This document shows positions 52,502 through 60,124 of a stretch of DNA of 64,000 nucleotides, in pieces (positions within the stretch are counted from its first letter, which is position 1; each line of letters begins with the position of its first letter). The stretch is from the NCBI GenBank assembly GCA_014649575.1, contig BMTH01000001.1, positions 310,001 to 374,000 on the forward strand. Direction: 5' to 3'. The DNA is from Streptomyces griseoincarnatus (GTDB taxonomy: Bacteria; Actinomycetota; Actinomycetes; Streptomycetales; Streptomycetaceae). The position numbers and the translations under genes are program-made. The notes beneath the pieces are model-generated. The model was not told the DNA's origin and did not search any database. It saw only the letters and a program-made list of their open reading frames with translations.

Positions 52502-52735
52502 TCACCGGACCAGATGGTCGAACTCGCCGTCCTTGGCACCCGCCAGGAAGGCGGCCAGCTCGGCGGCGGTGTACACGAGGGCCGGGCCGTCTGGGTCACG
52601 GGAGTTGCGCATCGCGACGTCACCGTCGGACAGCGGCGCGACCTCGACACAGTTGCCTTCGGCGTTGCTGTGCCGGCTCTTGATCCAGCGGGCGTCCAAC
52701 TGGCTGGCCCGCACTCCGTTCCGCACTCCAGGCAC
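52502..52735 (-). CDS. DUF397 protein
   Basis: This 77-residue protein shows the DUF397 pattern W-I-K-S-R-H-S-N-A-E-G-N-C-V-E-V, then NSRDPDGPALVYTAAELAAF and FLAGAKDGEFDHLV. The GTG start at 52735 follows AAGGAGA. DUF397 proteins partner with XRE-DUF5753 regulators and may modulate their DNA binding; the matching regulator is the next gene on this strand. It is divergent from the ATPase gene across a region with a 20-bp palindrome. Confidence 0.92.
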   Translation of the reverse strand: MPGVRNGVRASQLDARWIKSRHSNAEGNCVEVAPLSDGDVAMRNSRDPDGPALVYTAAELAAFLAGAKDGEFDHLVR

Positions 52736-52811
52736 CGCTGTCTCCTTGCTGCTGATCTCGTCCCGCCCCGCACGGCCGTACCGCGCACTTGGCGAAAATT
52801 CTCGCGCAATT

Positions 52812-52851
52812 TCCCGTGCAATTGCACGGGAGCGCTGACAGCGTGGATAAT
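52812..52851 (+). promoter_or_regulatory. 20-bp perfect palindrome overlapping a promoter
   Basis: TCCCGTGCAATTGCACGGGA (52812-52831) is a perfect palindrome. Its right arm contains TTGCAC (52822-52827) as a -35, and GATAAT at 52846-52851 is a good -10 at 18-base spacing. A repressor bound here would block the promoter of the ATP-binding protein gene, and it may also act on the divergent DUF397 gene. Confidence 0.6.
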
Positions 52852-52910
52852 AGCCGTGGCGTCAACCCCCTTGGGAGCGCCCCGTCCTGACGTCGCATCG
52901 AGGAGATGCC

Positions 52911-53462
52911 GTGTCATCACCTGTGCACATGACGCTCCGGCCGAGGACCTCGGCCGTCTTACCGGCAGGTGGTGGCGGCGCCGGCTCGTTCGGCCCGCTG
53001 CCCGCGGTGCCGCACGAGGACGGGTCCCCACTGCAGACGGTGCCCGCCGCCGCCCCCCACGCGGCGGTGAGCATCGCCTGCAGCAGGGAGGGCCTCGCGC
53101 GAGCGCGGTCCTTCACCCGCGACACCCTCGGGGGGTGGTCGCTGCACCAGTGCGGCGACGACGCCGCCCTGATCATGACCGAGCTGGCCGCCAACGCCGT
53201 GCTGCACGCGGCGTCGCGCTGCCCGGGTGAGCCGGACGTACGGCTGGGGTTCCTTCTGGAGCCGGCGCACCTGCTGCTCACGGTCACGGACCCCGACGAC
53301 CGCCCGCCCGTGCGGCAGCCTCCCGGCGCAGACGCCGACCTGGAGGAGCACGGCCGAGGGCTGCGCATCGTCGACGCCCTGTCGGAGGCGTGGGGCTGGT
53401 TCCCCGCCGTCCCGGCAGGCAAGACGGTGTGGGCCCGGTTGTCCACCCGCCCGCCCACCTGA
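52911..53462 (+). CDS. RsbW-like ATP-binding protein (HATPase_c_2)
   Basis: This 183-residue protein has an about 55-residue low-complexity N-terminal extension and then a GHKL ATPase domain, with N box MTELAANAVLHAASR, the Asp motif VTDPDDRPP, and EEHGRGLRIVDALSEAWGW. GTG 52911 is chosen because GAGGAG lies seven bases upstream; ATG 52929 is an alternative. In abaA/whiJ-type loci such an ATPase accompanies XRE and DUF397 proteins. Whether it phosphorylates a protein is unknown. The promoter carries a 20-bp palindrome. Confidence 0.88.
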   Translation: MSSPVHMTLRPRTSAVLPAGGGGAGSFGPLPAVPHEDGSPLQTVPAAAPHAAVSIACSREGLARARSFTRDTLGGWSLHQCGDDAALIMTELAANAVLHAASRCPGEPDVRLGFLLEPAHLLLTVTDPDDRPPVRQPPGADADLEEHGRGLRIVDALSEAWGWFPAVPAGKTVWARLSTRPPT

Positions 53463-53491
53463 CACGACTGCCGCGGAAAGGCACCCACGCC

Positions 53492-54037
53492 ATGCGCAGC
53501 GCTTCTACGGAACAGCCGAGCAGCGAGCGCCCAGTGCGCCACACGTCCCCCACCGGAGTGGCCCGGTCCACACCTCTCACGGCCCTGTCCCAGGTGCCGT
53601 GGGCCGGCATGCAGGACTCCACCGGATCAGCGGCCGCCATTCCCCTGCTGCTCAACGGCATCGCCTGGGGTGACGCCGACACCGCCCGGGCCGCCCTCGA
53701 GGATCTGCGGAAACGGATCTGCCAGTACGGCTTCGTCACGGAACAGGCGACCGCCGCCACGGTCCCGTTCCTCTGGGAGCTGGCCCAGCTGCCGCACGTC
53801 ACCGTGCGGGCGGGGATCATCCAGCTGCTCAAGGCCATCGCCGACGCCCGGCAGTGGGAGAGCACGGCGGCCGCGTACCCCAAGCTGCTCAACCGACGTG
53901 AGAACCCGGTGGTGTGGGAGCGGGCCGCCCGGCAGGCGGTGCGGGCCCGGCGCGGCGAGCTGAACCGGCTGCTGTCGGAGCCGGACACGGAGATCGCCCG
54001 CGCCAGCACGGAGCTGGCCCGCGCACTGGCCGACTGA
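53492..54037 (+). CDS. Hypothetical helical protein, HEAT-like
   Basis: This 181-residue protein has an about 45-residue polar N-terminus and then regular helical pairs (AAIPLLLNGIAWGDADTARA, AATVPFLWELAQLPHVTV and similar) that suggest HEAT-like repeats. Family members occur in Streptomyces beside regulators, but I cannot give a function. It follows the ATP-binding protein gene by 29 bases and may share its transcript. GGAAAGG lies upstream of ATG 53492. Confidence 0.7.
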   Translation: MRSASTEQPSSERPVRHTSPTGVARSTPLTALSQVPWAGMQDSTGSAAAIPLLLNGIAWGDADTARAALEDLRKRICQYGFVTEQATAATVPFLWELAQLPHVTVRAGIIQLLKAIADARQWESTAAAYPKLLNRRENPVVWERAARQAVRARRGELNRLLSEPDTEIARASTELARALAD

Positions 54038-54445
54038 GGCCCGCGCGGCGCCGCACCCGCGGACGCCGCCGTACGCCCACGGCCCGGCACGGGCCGTGCA
54101 CCGCCGCGTGCCCCGTCACGGGCCGCGGTGCACGAGCCGCGCCGCACCGCCCGGCGCACCACGGCCCGGCACGGGCCGCACACTCCGGGCCGCCCCCCGG
54201 GGAGGCGTCCGGTCAGGAAGACGCGCGACTGCTCGGGGGACGGGTCGCGTGTCGGGGGGAGGGTCGCGCGCGGCCGAGGGGGGAAGGCCGCGCGCGACCC
54301 GCACACACGCACTTCTCGAACCTACGGTCCGCCCCACCGAACTGAGGCAGATCATCGATCTGCCGCAGGACGAGCACGGCAAGGCGTTCCCGGTCGCTGG
54401 TGACGCGGTCGTCGGGCCTGTCCTGTTCCGCGGTAGGTGACGGCG
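54038..54445. other. Gene-free 408-bp region
   Basis: No intact gene lies here. A 19-bp direct repeat, CACGGCCCGGCACGGGCCG, occurs at 54078-54096 and 54160-54178 and can fold into small hairpins. The segment 54320-54440, read on the minus strand, gives a protein-like stretch (DRVTSDRERLAVLVLRQIDD then LPQFGGADRRFEK) without start or stop context, possibly a gene remnant. Confidence 0.5.
54261..54300. terminator. Bidirectional terminator
   Basis: A perfect 15-bp stem (GGGTCGCGCGCGGCC and complement) with a 10-base loop, between the HEAT-like and TetR genes. Confidence 0.75.
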
Positions 54446-54991
54446 TCAGGTCGCACCGAGGCCGTTCAGGAGGGTGTCGGCGACCAGATCGGCGGCCTGC
54501 GGGGGTTCCAGGTCGGGGAACCGGTGGGCGACGGTGTCGACGAGTTCGTCCAGGATCGTCCGCGCCCAGGCCGCGTCGACGCCTGCTCGCAGGTAGCCCT
54601 CGTCCAGCGCGCGGCGGATGAAGGCGTCGAGGCGCGCACTCTGCTCCTCCCGGCGGGCCCAGGCGACGGGGTCCTTCTGCATCATCAGGCGCACGTCGAC
54701 CGGCCATTCGCGGCTGACGGGGATGATCCCCTCCAGGTAGCGGTGGAGGGCGACCTGCAAGGGGGACTCGCCCAGGCGGGCTTCGTCCAGGACGCGTTCG
54801 GCGGAGTCGAGCTTGGCTTGGAAGACGGCGCTGAGCAGGGATTCACGGTTTGCGAAGCGGCGGTGGACGGTCGTCCGGTCCACCCCGGCGGCGGCGGCGA
54901 TGGCCGCCATGGAGGCGCCCGGGTCCTCCGCCAGGAGTCGAGCTCCGGCACGGAGCACGGCAGTCAGGTTACGCGCGGCATCAGCTCTCAT
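54446..54991 (-). CDS. TetR/AcrR-family regulator
   Basis: This 181-residue repressor has an HTH at residues about 25-50 (SMAAIAAAAGVDRTTVHRRF) and a variable C-terminal ligand domain. No ribosome site precedes ATG 54991; a TAGAAT-like -10 lies about ten bases upstream, so a leaderless message is plausible. It is divergent from a short-chain dehydrogenase gene. An AT-rich palindrome between them is the likely operator, and repression of the dehydrogenase is the obvious model. Confidence 0.9.
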   Translation of the reverse strand: MRADAARNLTAVLRAGARLLAEDPGASMAAIAAAAGVDRTTVHRRFANRESLLSAVFQAKLDSAERVLDEARLGESPLQVALHRYLEGIIPVSREWPVDVRLMMQKDPVAWARREEQSARLDAFIRRALDEGYLRAGVDAAWARTILDELVDTVAHRFPDLEPPQAADLVADTLLNGLGAT

Positions 54992-55016
54992 GATGCCGAC
55001 ATTCTACGCCCGTGCT

Positions 55017-55032
55017 TTACTTAATTAACTAA
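55017..55032. promoter_or_regulatory. AT-rich palindrome in the TetR/SDR gap
   Basis: TTACTTAATTAACTAA is nearly self-complementary (one mismatched pair position) and is strikingly AT-rich for this genome. It lies 26 bases upstream of the TetR start, in a 170-bp divergent gap that is AT-rich overall. Confidence 0.5.
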
Positions 55033-55161
55033 CATCATCACGTGAGATGCGACACTAGAAATTAATACATCGCACGTGTGGCACTTAGGTCAGCTTCGTC
55101 TACAGTGAAGTTGCTGTTCCGTTCGGGGCAGTGAAGCAGATGATGAAACGAGGCACGCGTC

Positions 55162-56001
55162 ATGCCACGAACCTGGCTCATCACGGGGGGCTCACAGGGC
55201 CTGGGCAGGGCCCTGGTGCTCGCGGTCCTGGAGGCCGGCGACAACGTTGTGGTGACTTCCCGCAAGCCTGAGGCACTGGCTTCCCTGAGGGCCGAGCACC
55301 CGGACCAGCTGGAGGCGGTGGCGCTGGACGTCACCTCCGCGTCCCAGTCCCGGGGCGTGGTGGCCGCCGCGGTGGAGCGGTTCGGATCGGTGGACGTCGT
55401 CGTCAACAACGCCGGCTACGCCACCAGCGGCTCGATCGAGGACTTCCCCGAGGACGAGTTCCGCGCGCAGGTCGACACCAACTTGTACGGCGTGGTCAAC
55501 ATGACCCGGGCGGTCCTTCCCGTCATGCGCCGCCAGCGGTCCGGGCACATCGTGCAGATATCCTCCATCGGCGGACGTGTGGGTGGGACGCCGGGTCTGA
55601 GCGCCTACCAGACCGCGAAGTTCGCCGTCGAGGGGTTCTCCGAGGCCTTGGCGAACGAGGTGGCACCCTTCGGTGTCAAGGTCACCATCGTCGAGCCGGG
55701 CGGCATCCGCACCGGCTGGGCCACGGGTGCCGCGGAGCCTTCCGGTCCCGTGACCCCCGACTACGAGGAGACCGTGGGCCTGTGGCTGGCCCGGTTCGCC
55801 GACTACGCCGGCAACGAGCCCGGTGACCCGGACCGCATGGCCCGCGCGATCATCGGTGCCGTGGACGCCGAGGAGCCCCCGCGCCGGCTACTGCTCGGCA
55901 GCGACGCCCTGGAGATCGCGATCAGCTCGGAGGAAAGCCGTCTGGCCGAGGCCCGCACGTGGGCAGAGGTCAGCCGTTCCGCGGACTACCCCACCACCTG
56001 A
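55162..56001 (+). CDS. Short-chain dehydrogenase/reductase
   Basis: This 279-residue classical SDR has the cofactor motif TGGSQGLGRAL at residues 8-18, VNNAGYATSG, the catalytic serine in QISSIGG, and the YxxxK motif SAYQTAKFA near residue 152. There is no acidic residue right after strand 2 (VTSRKPEAL), which suggests NADP(H). It resembles SDRs acting on ketones or sugars, but the substrate is unknown. ATG 55162 has GAGG ten bases upstream. It is divergent from and probably repressed by the TetR protein. Confidence 0.92.
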   Translation: MPRTWLITGGSQGLGRALVLAVLEAGDNVVVTSRKPEALASLRAEHPDQLEAVALDVTSASQSRGVVAAAVERFGSVDVVVNNAGYATSGSIEDFPEDEFRAQVDTNLYGVVNMTRAVLPVMRRQRSGHIVQISSIGGRVGGTPGLSAYQTAKFAVEGFSEALANEVAPFGVKVTIVEPGGIRTGWATGAAEPSGPVTPDYEETVGLWLARFADYAGNEPGDPDRMARAIIGAVDAEEPPRRLLLGSDALEIAISSEESRLAEARTWAEVSRSADYPTT

Positions 56002-56077
56002 CGGCACTGTGCGGGCGCGGCGGCGGGCCGGTCGAAGCACCGGATCCCCGGGGGCCGCCCGCGCCGACCGCCCCGCG

Positions 56078-56301
56078 CAGTACGGCCTGTCCGGCCGTAT
56101 CCGGACCTGTGGTCCCGACCGCGCCCTGGCCACCGGCCGCGGCTGCGCACCGGCGCCGTCACGCTGAACGGATCGCCGATCGGCTTCGACGGCCCCTTCG
56201 GCAGCTACAAGGTCGGCGGCCTCGGCCGTGAGTACGGCAAGGCCGGCTACGTCAGCCCTGCCGTCGCGGTCCGGACGGGACTTCCGCTCCACGCCCTGTA
56301 G
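56078..56301 (+). pseudogene. C-terminal remnant of an aldehyde dehydrogenase gene
   Basis: The 510-bp gap 56002-56511 has no intact gene. From about 56148 to the TAG at 56299-56301 one frame reads RLRTGAVTLNGSPIGFDGPF then GSYKVGGLGREYGKAGY, the conserved C-terminal block of NAD-dependent aldehyde dehydrogenases. Upstream, QYGLSG and then PDRALATG appear in other frames, matching the block just before it but with frameshifts. The catalytic parts are missing. The rest of the gap (56302-56511) shows no signal apart from the ribosome site of the next gene. Confidence 0.7.
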
Positions 56302-56511
56302 CCCGGACGGTTCACCCGACCGAGCGGACCGATGGCGCATGGCGCGAGCCTGGGGATCAGCTTCGTGCGACGAACAGCCGTCCCGCCGCCCTGGCGAGCG
56401 GCAACCCCGGCCAGTGAGGAACCGCCCTGCCCCGCAGCCGAACCCTGAACGGCGCGCGGTGGCCAGACCGCCGGCCCGCCACCGCGCACGACCGAACGAC
56501 AAGGAGCAGGG

Positions 56512-56895
56512 ATGAGTACCGACGACGCCTACGAGCAGGCGCTGGACACCGCAAGCGACCTCCTGGGACAGCGCCTGGAGCTCCCGATGAGTCCCGGCGA
56601 ACCGGCCTCCGGAGCCGATTTCCGCAAGGTCGCGACTGTGCACACGTTCGGGGACTCATGGACCCGTACCGCACTGTCGACGCACGACCGGTCCCTGGTC
56701 TCCGTCGCCATCGCCGCAACGCTGGGCGCATTCGAACCGCTGCGCGGGCAGCTGCGCATCGCGCTCAACAACGGCGTCACGCAGGACGAGATCGTCGACC
56801 TCTTCATCCACCTCGCCGTCTACGCGGGAGCGGCCCGTGCCTTCGAGACGTATCAGGTCGCCCTGTCCGTCTTCGCCGAGGAGGCCTCCTCCTGA
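56512..56895 (+). CDS. Carboxymuconolactone decarboxylase-family protein
   Basis: This 127-residue all-helical protein has the CMD/AhpD-like core: STHDRSLVSVAIAATLGAFE, LRIALNNGVTQDEIVDLFIH and a final AAGARAFETYQ-like helix. No CxxC is present, so AhpD-type peroxidase activity is unlikely; it fits the decarboxylase-like branch. AAGGAG before ATG 56512 is an ideal ribosome site. With the SDR gene and the aldehyde dehydrogenase remnant, it suggests a small, partly decayed catabolic group. Confidence 0.88.
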   Translation: MSTDDAYEQALDTASDLLGQRLELPMSPGEPASGADFRKVATVHTFGDSWTRTALSTHDRSLVSVAIAATLGAFEPLRGQLRIALNNGVTQDEIVDLFIHLAVYAGAARAFETYQVALSVFAEEASS

Positions 56896-57237
56896 GAGAC
56901 GCTGCTCGGCACCCTGCCGAACCTACCGAAGACTCCTCCGCGCAGGCTGCCGCACTGGTCGCAGTGGCGCAGAAATCAACGGGCCACGGCCCGGCACAAC
57001 CACTGCCGGTGACGACTTACCGCCCTCGCGACCGGATGGATCACGACGTCGCACCGGAGTACCAGGAGCACGGGGAACCGCGCGAGCAACACCCGCGGCG
57101 CCGCACCCGCCCAAGGGGCTGCCACCCACGGTGAGAGGGCGGCTGCGGCGCCGTCCGGGCCGGGCGCGCAGGTCCCCGCGCCCCTTACGGGGCGGCCTAC
57201 CCTCGCCTCGCTTGGCCCGACAGTGTAGACATGGCAC
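56896..57237. other. Gene-free 342-bp region with one repeat core
   Basis: No gene is seen. A single copy of the dispersed element (GCGCAGGTCCCCGCGCCCCT at 57166-57185) is followed by a small hairpin CGCCCC-TTAC-GGGGCG at 57179-57194, which may act as a terminator. TGTAGAC just before ATG 57238 could be a -10 for a nearly leaderless message. Confidence 0.55.
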
Positions 57238-59997
57238 ATGGTCCGACTCATGGGTCGATCCCGGACCCGGTCGCCCCAGCGGGCCGGAGCGGCCGCTTCC
57301 GTACGGCGCCGGCGGCAGGAGAGCGGCCGCTCCGGGTGGCATCCGATGGCAGGGCTGCGGTCGGTGCTGACCGGGCGCAGCGTCGCCGGACAGGTGTTCT
57401 TCCTGCTCCTGGTGATGGTGCTGCTGCTGGTCGTCGCGGCCGTCGTGGCGCTGGTGCTGCAGGCGCAGCGGGACAGCACCCAGGAGGCCCGCAACCGCTC
57501 CCTCGCCGTCGCCGAGACCTTCGCCAACTCCCCCGGCATCGTCGAGGCCCTGGAGTCCCCCGACCCCACGGCCGTGCTCCAGCCGCGCGCCGAGGCCGCC
57601 CGTAAGGCGTCGCGCGTCGACTTCGTCGTGGTGATGAACACCGACGGCATCCGCTACACGCACCCCCGGCCCGACCGCATCGGCAAGCAGTTCGTCGGCA
57701 CCGTCGCCCCCGCGCTGGCGGGCGAGCCGGTCGTGGAGGAGATCGACGGGACCATCGGGCGGCTCGTGCAGGCCGTGGTGCCGGTGGAGGACCCGGACGG
57801 CAAGGTGGTCGGCCTGGTGTCGGCCGGCATCACGCTGGAGAACGTTGGCGGGGCGGCCGAGGCGCAGCTGCCGCTGGTGCTGGGCGCGGCCGCCGCCGCG
57901 CTGGCCCTGGCGACCGGCGGCGCCGCCCTGATCAGCAGACGTCTGCGGCACCAGACGCACGGTCTGGGCCCGCACGAGATGACCCGGATGTACGAACACC
58001 ACGACGCCGTGCTGCACGCCGTGCGCGAGGGCGTGATGATCCTCGACGGCGACGGCACCCTGCTGCTCGCCAACGACGAGGCGCGCCGTCTGTTCAGCCT
58101 CCCCGAGGACGCGGAGGGCCGGCACGTACGGGATCTGGGTCTGGATCCGGCCACGACGGAGCTGCTGTCCTCGGGCCGTACGGCCACGGACGAGGTGTTT
58201 CCGGTGGGCGACCGGCTGCTCGCGGTCAACCAGCGGCCCACCGACCCGGCGGGACGGCACCGGGGCAGCGTCACCAGCGTCCGCGACACCACGGAGCTGC
58301 GGGCGCTGTCCGGCCGGGCGGAGGAGTCCCGCGAGCGGCTCAACATGCTCTACGACGCGGGCGTGGGCATCGGCACCAGCCTGGACGTGGCGCGGACGGC
58401 GCAGGAGCTGTCGGACCTGGCCGTGCCGCGGTTCGCCGACTTCGTCACCGTGGACCTGTTCGAGTCGGTGCTGGCGGGCGGGCAGCCGGACGCGGCCGCC
58501 GCGCTGCGTCGCACGGCCCGCGCCGGCGTCGACGAGGACGCTCCGCTGTATCCGAGGGACCACCAGATCCGGTTCGTGGAGTCCTCCCCGCAGGGCCGGA
58601 GCCTGGCCACCGGCCGCGCGGTCCTGGAGCCCCGGCTCGACGAGGCGCCCGGCTGGCAGGCGCAGGACAAGGAGCGCTCCGCCCAGGTCGTCGAGTACGG
58701 CGTCCACTCGCTGATCGCTGTGCCGCTGCGGGCCGGCTCGCTGGTCCTGGGCGTGGTCAGCTTCTGGCGTTCGCGCAAGCCGGAGCCGTTCGACGAGGAG
58801 GAGCTGGCGCTGGCGGAAGAGCTGGTGGCGCGGGCCGCGGTGTCCATCGACAACGCCCGCCGCTACACGCGTGAGCACAGCATGGCGGTGACGCTGCAGC
58901 GCAGCCTGCTGCCGCGCACGCTGCCCGAGCAGAACGCGCTGGAGATCGCCTACCGCTATCTGCCGGCGCAGGCCGGGGTGGGCGGCGACTGGTTCGACGT
59001 GCTGCCGCTGTCCGGCGCCCGGGTGGCGCTGGTGGTCGGGGACGTCGTCGGACACGGTCTGCACGCGGCGGCCACCATGGGCCGGCTGCGCACGGCGGTG
59101 CACAACTTCTCCGCGCTGGACCTGCCGCCGGGCGAGCTGCTCACGCTGCTGGACGAGCTGGTCGGCCGGATCGACCAGGACGAGGCGCAGGACGAGCACG
59201 TCGCCCCGGTCATCGGGGCGACCTGCCTGTACGTGGTGTACGACCCGGTGTCGCGGCGCTGCTCGGTGGCGCGCGCGGGGCATCCGCCGCCGGCGCTGGC
59301 CCGGCCGGACGGGCGGGTGGAGTTCCCGGACGTGCCCGCCGGCCCCCCGCTGGGCCTGGGCGGGCTGCCGTTCGAGTCGGCGGAGCTGGAGCTGCCGGAG
59401 GGCAGCAGGCTGGTGCTGTACACCGACGGGCTGGTCGAGGACCGCGAGCACGACATCGACGTCGGTCTGGAGCGGCTGCGGGAGGCGCTGGCGGGCGCCG
59501 GGGGTTCCCCGGAGGAGACCTGCCGGGCCGTGCTGGACGCGCGGCGTCCGGGGAAGGCGGCCGACGACGTCGCGCTGATCGTGGCACGGACCCGGGCGCT
59601 GCCCGCCGACCGGATCGCCGAGTGGCCGGTGCCTCCGGACCCGGCGGCGGTGGGCGAGCTGCGGGCGGCGGTGACGCGGAAGCTCGCCGAGTGGGGTCTC
59701 GACGAGCTGACGTTCGGCACGGAGCTGATCCTCAGTGAGCTGGTGACCAACGCGATGCGGCACGGCGGCGCCCCCATCCAGGTGCGGATGCTGTACGAGC
59801 GTCATCTGATCTGCGAGGTCTACGACAGCAGCAGCACCGCCCCGCATCTGCGGTACGCGACCATGACGGACGAGGGCGGGCGCGGACTGTTCCTGGTGGC
59901 GCAGCTGGCCGAGCGCTGGGGCACCCGCTATCTGCCCGCGGGGAAGGTGATCTGGGCGGAGCAGAACCTGCCGGAGACCTCCGGCACCTTGTCATAA
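57238..59997 (+). CDS. Membrane sensor-PAS-GAF-SpoIIE phosphatase-ATPase fusion
   Basis: This 919-residue membrane signalling protein has a basic N-terminus, span 1 (about 52-75), an extracytoplasmic PDC/Cache-like sensor with GIRYTHPRPDRIGKQFVGTV, span 2 (about 210-230), PAS (about 250-340), GAF (about 375-540), a SpoIIE phosphatase (about 560-770; GGDWFDVLPL, VVGDVVGHGLHAA, YTDGLVEDR) and a C-terminal RsbW-like GHKL ATPase (ILSELVTNAMRHG, EGGRGLFLVAQ). The sensor resembles that of DcuS/CitA histidine kinases. Kinase and phosphatase for a STAS switch are thus in one chain, a layout known in Streptomyces. No STAS gene is adjacent. Confidence 0.92.
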   Translation: MVRLMGRSRTRSPQRAGAAASVRRRRQESGRSGWHPMAGLRSVLTGRSVAGQVFFLLLVMVLLLVVAAVVALVLQAQRDSTQEARNRSLAVAETFANSPGIVEALESPDPTAVLQPRAEAARKASRVDFVVVMNTDGIRYTHPRPDRIGKQFVGTVAPALAGEPVVEEIDGTIGRLVQAVVPVEDPDGKVVGLVSAGITLENVGGAAEAQLPLVLGAAAAALALATGGAALISRRLRHQTHGLGPHEMTRMYEHHDAVLHAVREGVMILDGDGTLLLANDEARRLFSLPEDAEGRHVRDLGLDPATTELLSSGRTATDEVFPVGDRLLAVNQRPTDPAGRHRGSVTSVRDTTELRALSGRAEESRERLNMLYDAGVGIGTSLDVARTAQELSDLAVPRFADFVTVDLFESVLAGGQPDAAAALRRTARAGVDEDAPLYPRDHQIRFVESSPQGRSLATGRAVLEPRLDEAPGWQAQDKERSAQVVEYGVHSLIAVPLRAGSLVLGVVSFWRSRKPEPFDEEELALAEELVARAAVSIDNARRYTREHSMAVTLQRSLLPRTLPEQNALEIAYRYLPAQAGVGGDWFDVLPLSGARVALVVGDVVGHGLHAAATMGRLRTAVHNFSALDLPPGELLTLLDELVGRIDQDEAQDEHVAPVIGATCLYVVYDPVSRRCSVARAGHPPPALARPDGRVEFPDVPAGPPLGLGGLPFESAELELPEGSRLVLYTDGLVEDREHDIDVGLERLREALAGAGGSPEETCRAVLDARRPGKAADDVALIVARTRALPADRIAEWPVPPDPAAVGELRAAVTRKLAEWGLDELTFGTELILSELVTNAMRHGGAPIQVRMLYERHLICEVYDSSSTAPHLRYATMTDEGGRGLFLVAQLAERWGTRYLPAGKVIWAEQNLPETSGTLS

Positions 59998-60055
59998 GAT
60001 CACGCAGGGACATGGCATAAGGTCGGCTTATGGGCTCATAGGCCGGACCCGCGTA

Positions 60056-60074
60056 CCAGGTAAGGCAAGCCTGA
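60056..60074 (+). promoter_or_regulatory. Candidate iron box (DmdR/IdeR type)
   Basis: CCAGGTAAGGCAAGCCTGA matches the actinobacterial iron-box consensus (TTAGGTTAGGCTAACCTAA) at 13 of the 17 positions in the core. It lies 51-69 bases before the ferredoxin reductase ATG. A second half-like TTTAGGCTT follows at 60077-60085. Confidence 0.5.
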
Positions 60075-60124
60075 GTTTAGGCTTCCCCACGAGACGCCTG
60101 TCATCGCTCGAAGGGAACCTGACC

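Noticed and set aside
54213..54707. 164-residue minus-strand ORF with a protein-like C-terminal half
   Set aside because: Most of it overlaps the TetR gene in another frame; only 54320-54440 looks protein-like, so at best it is a remnant.
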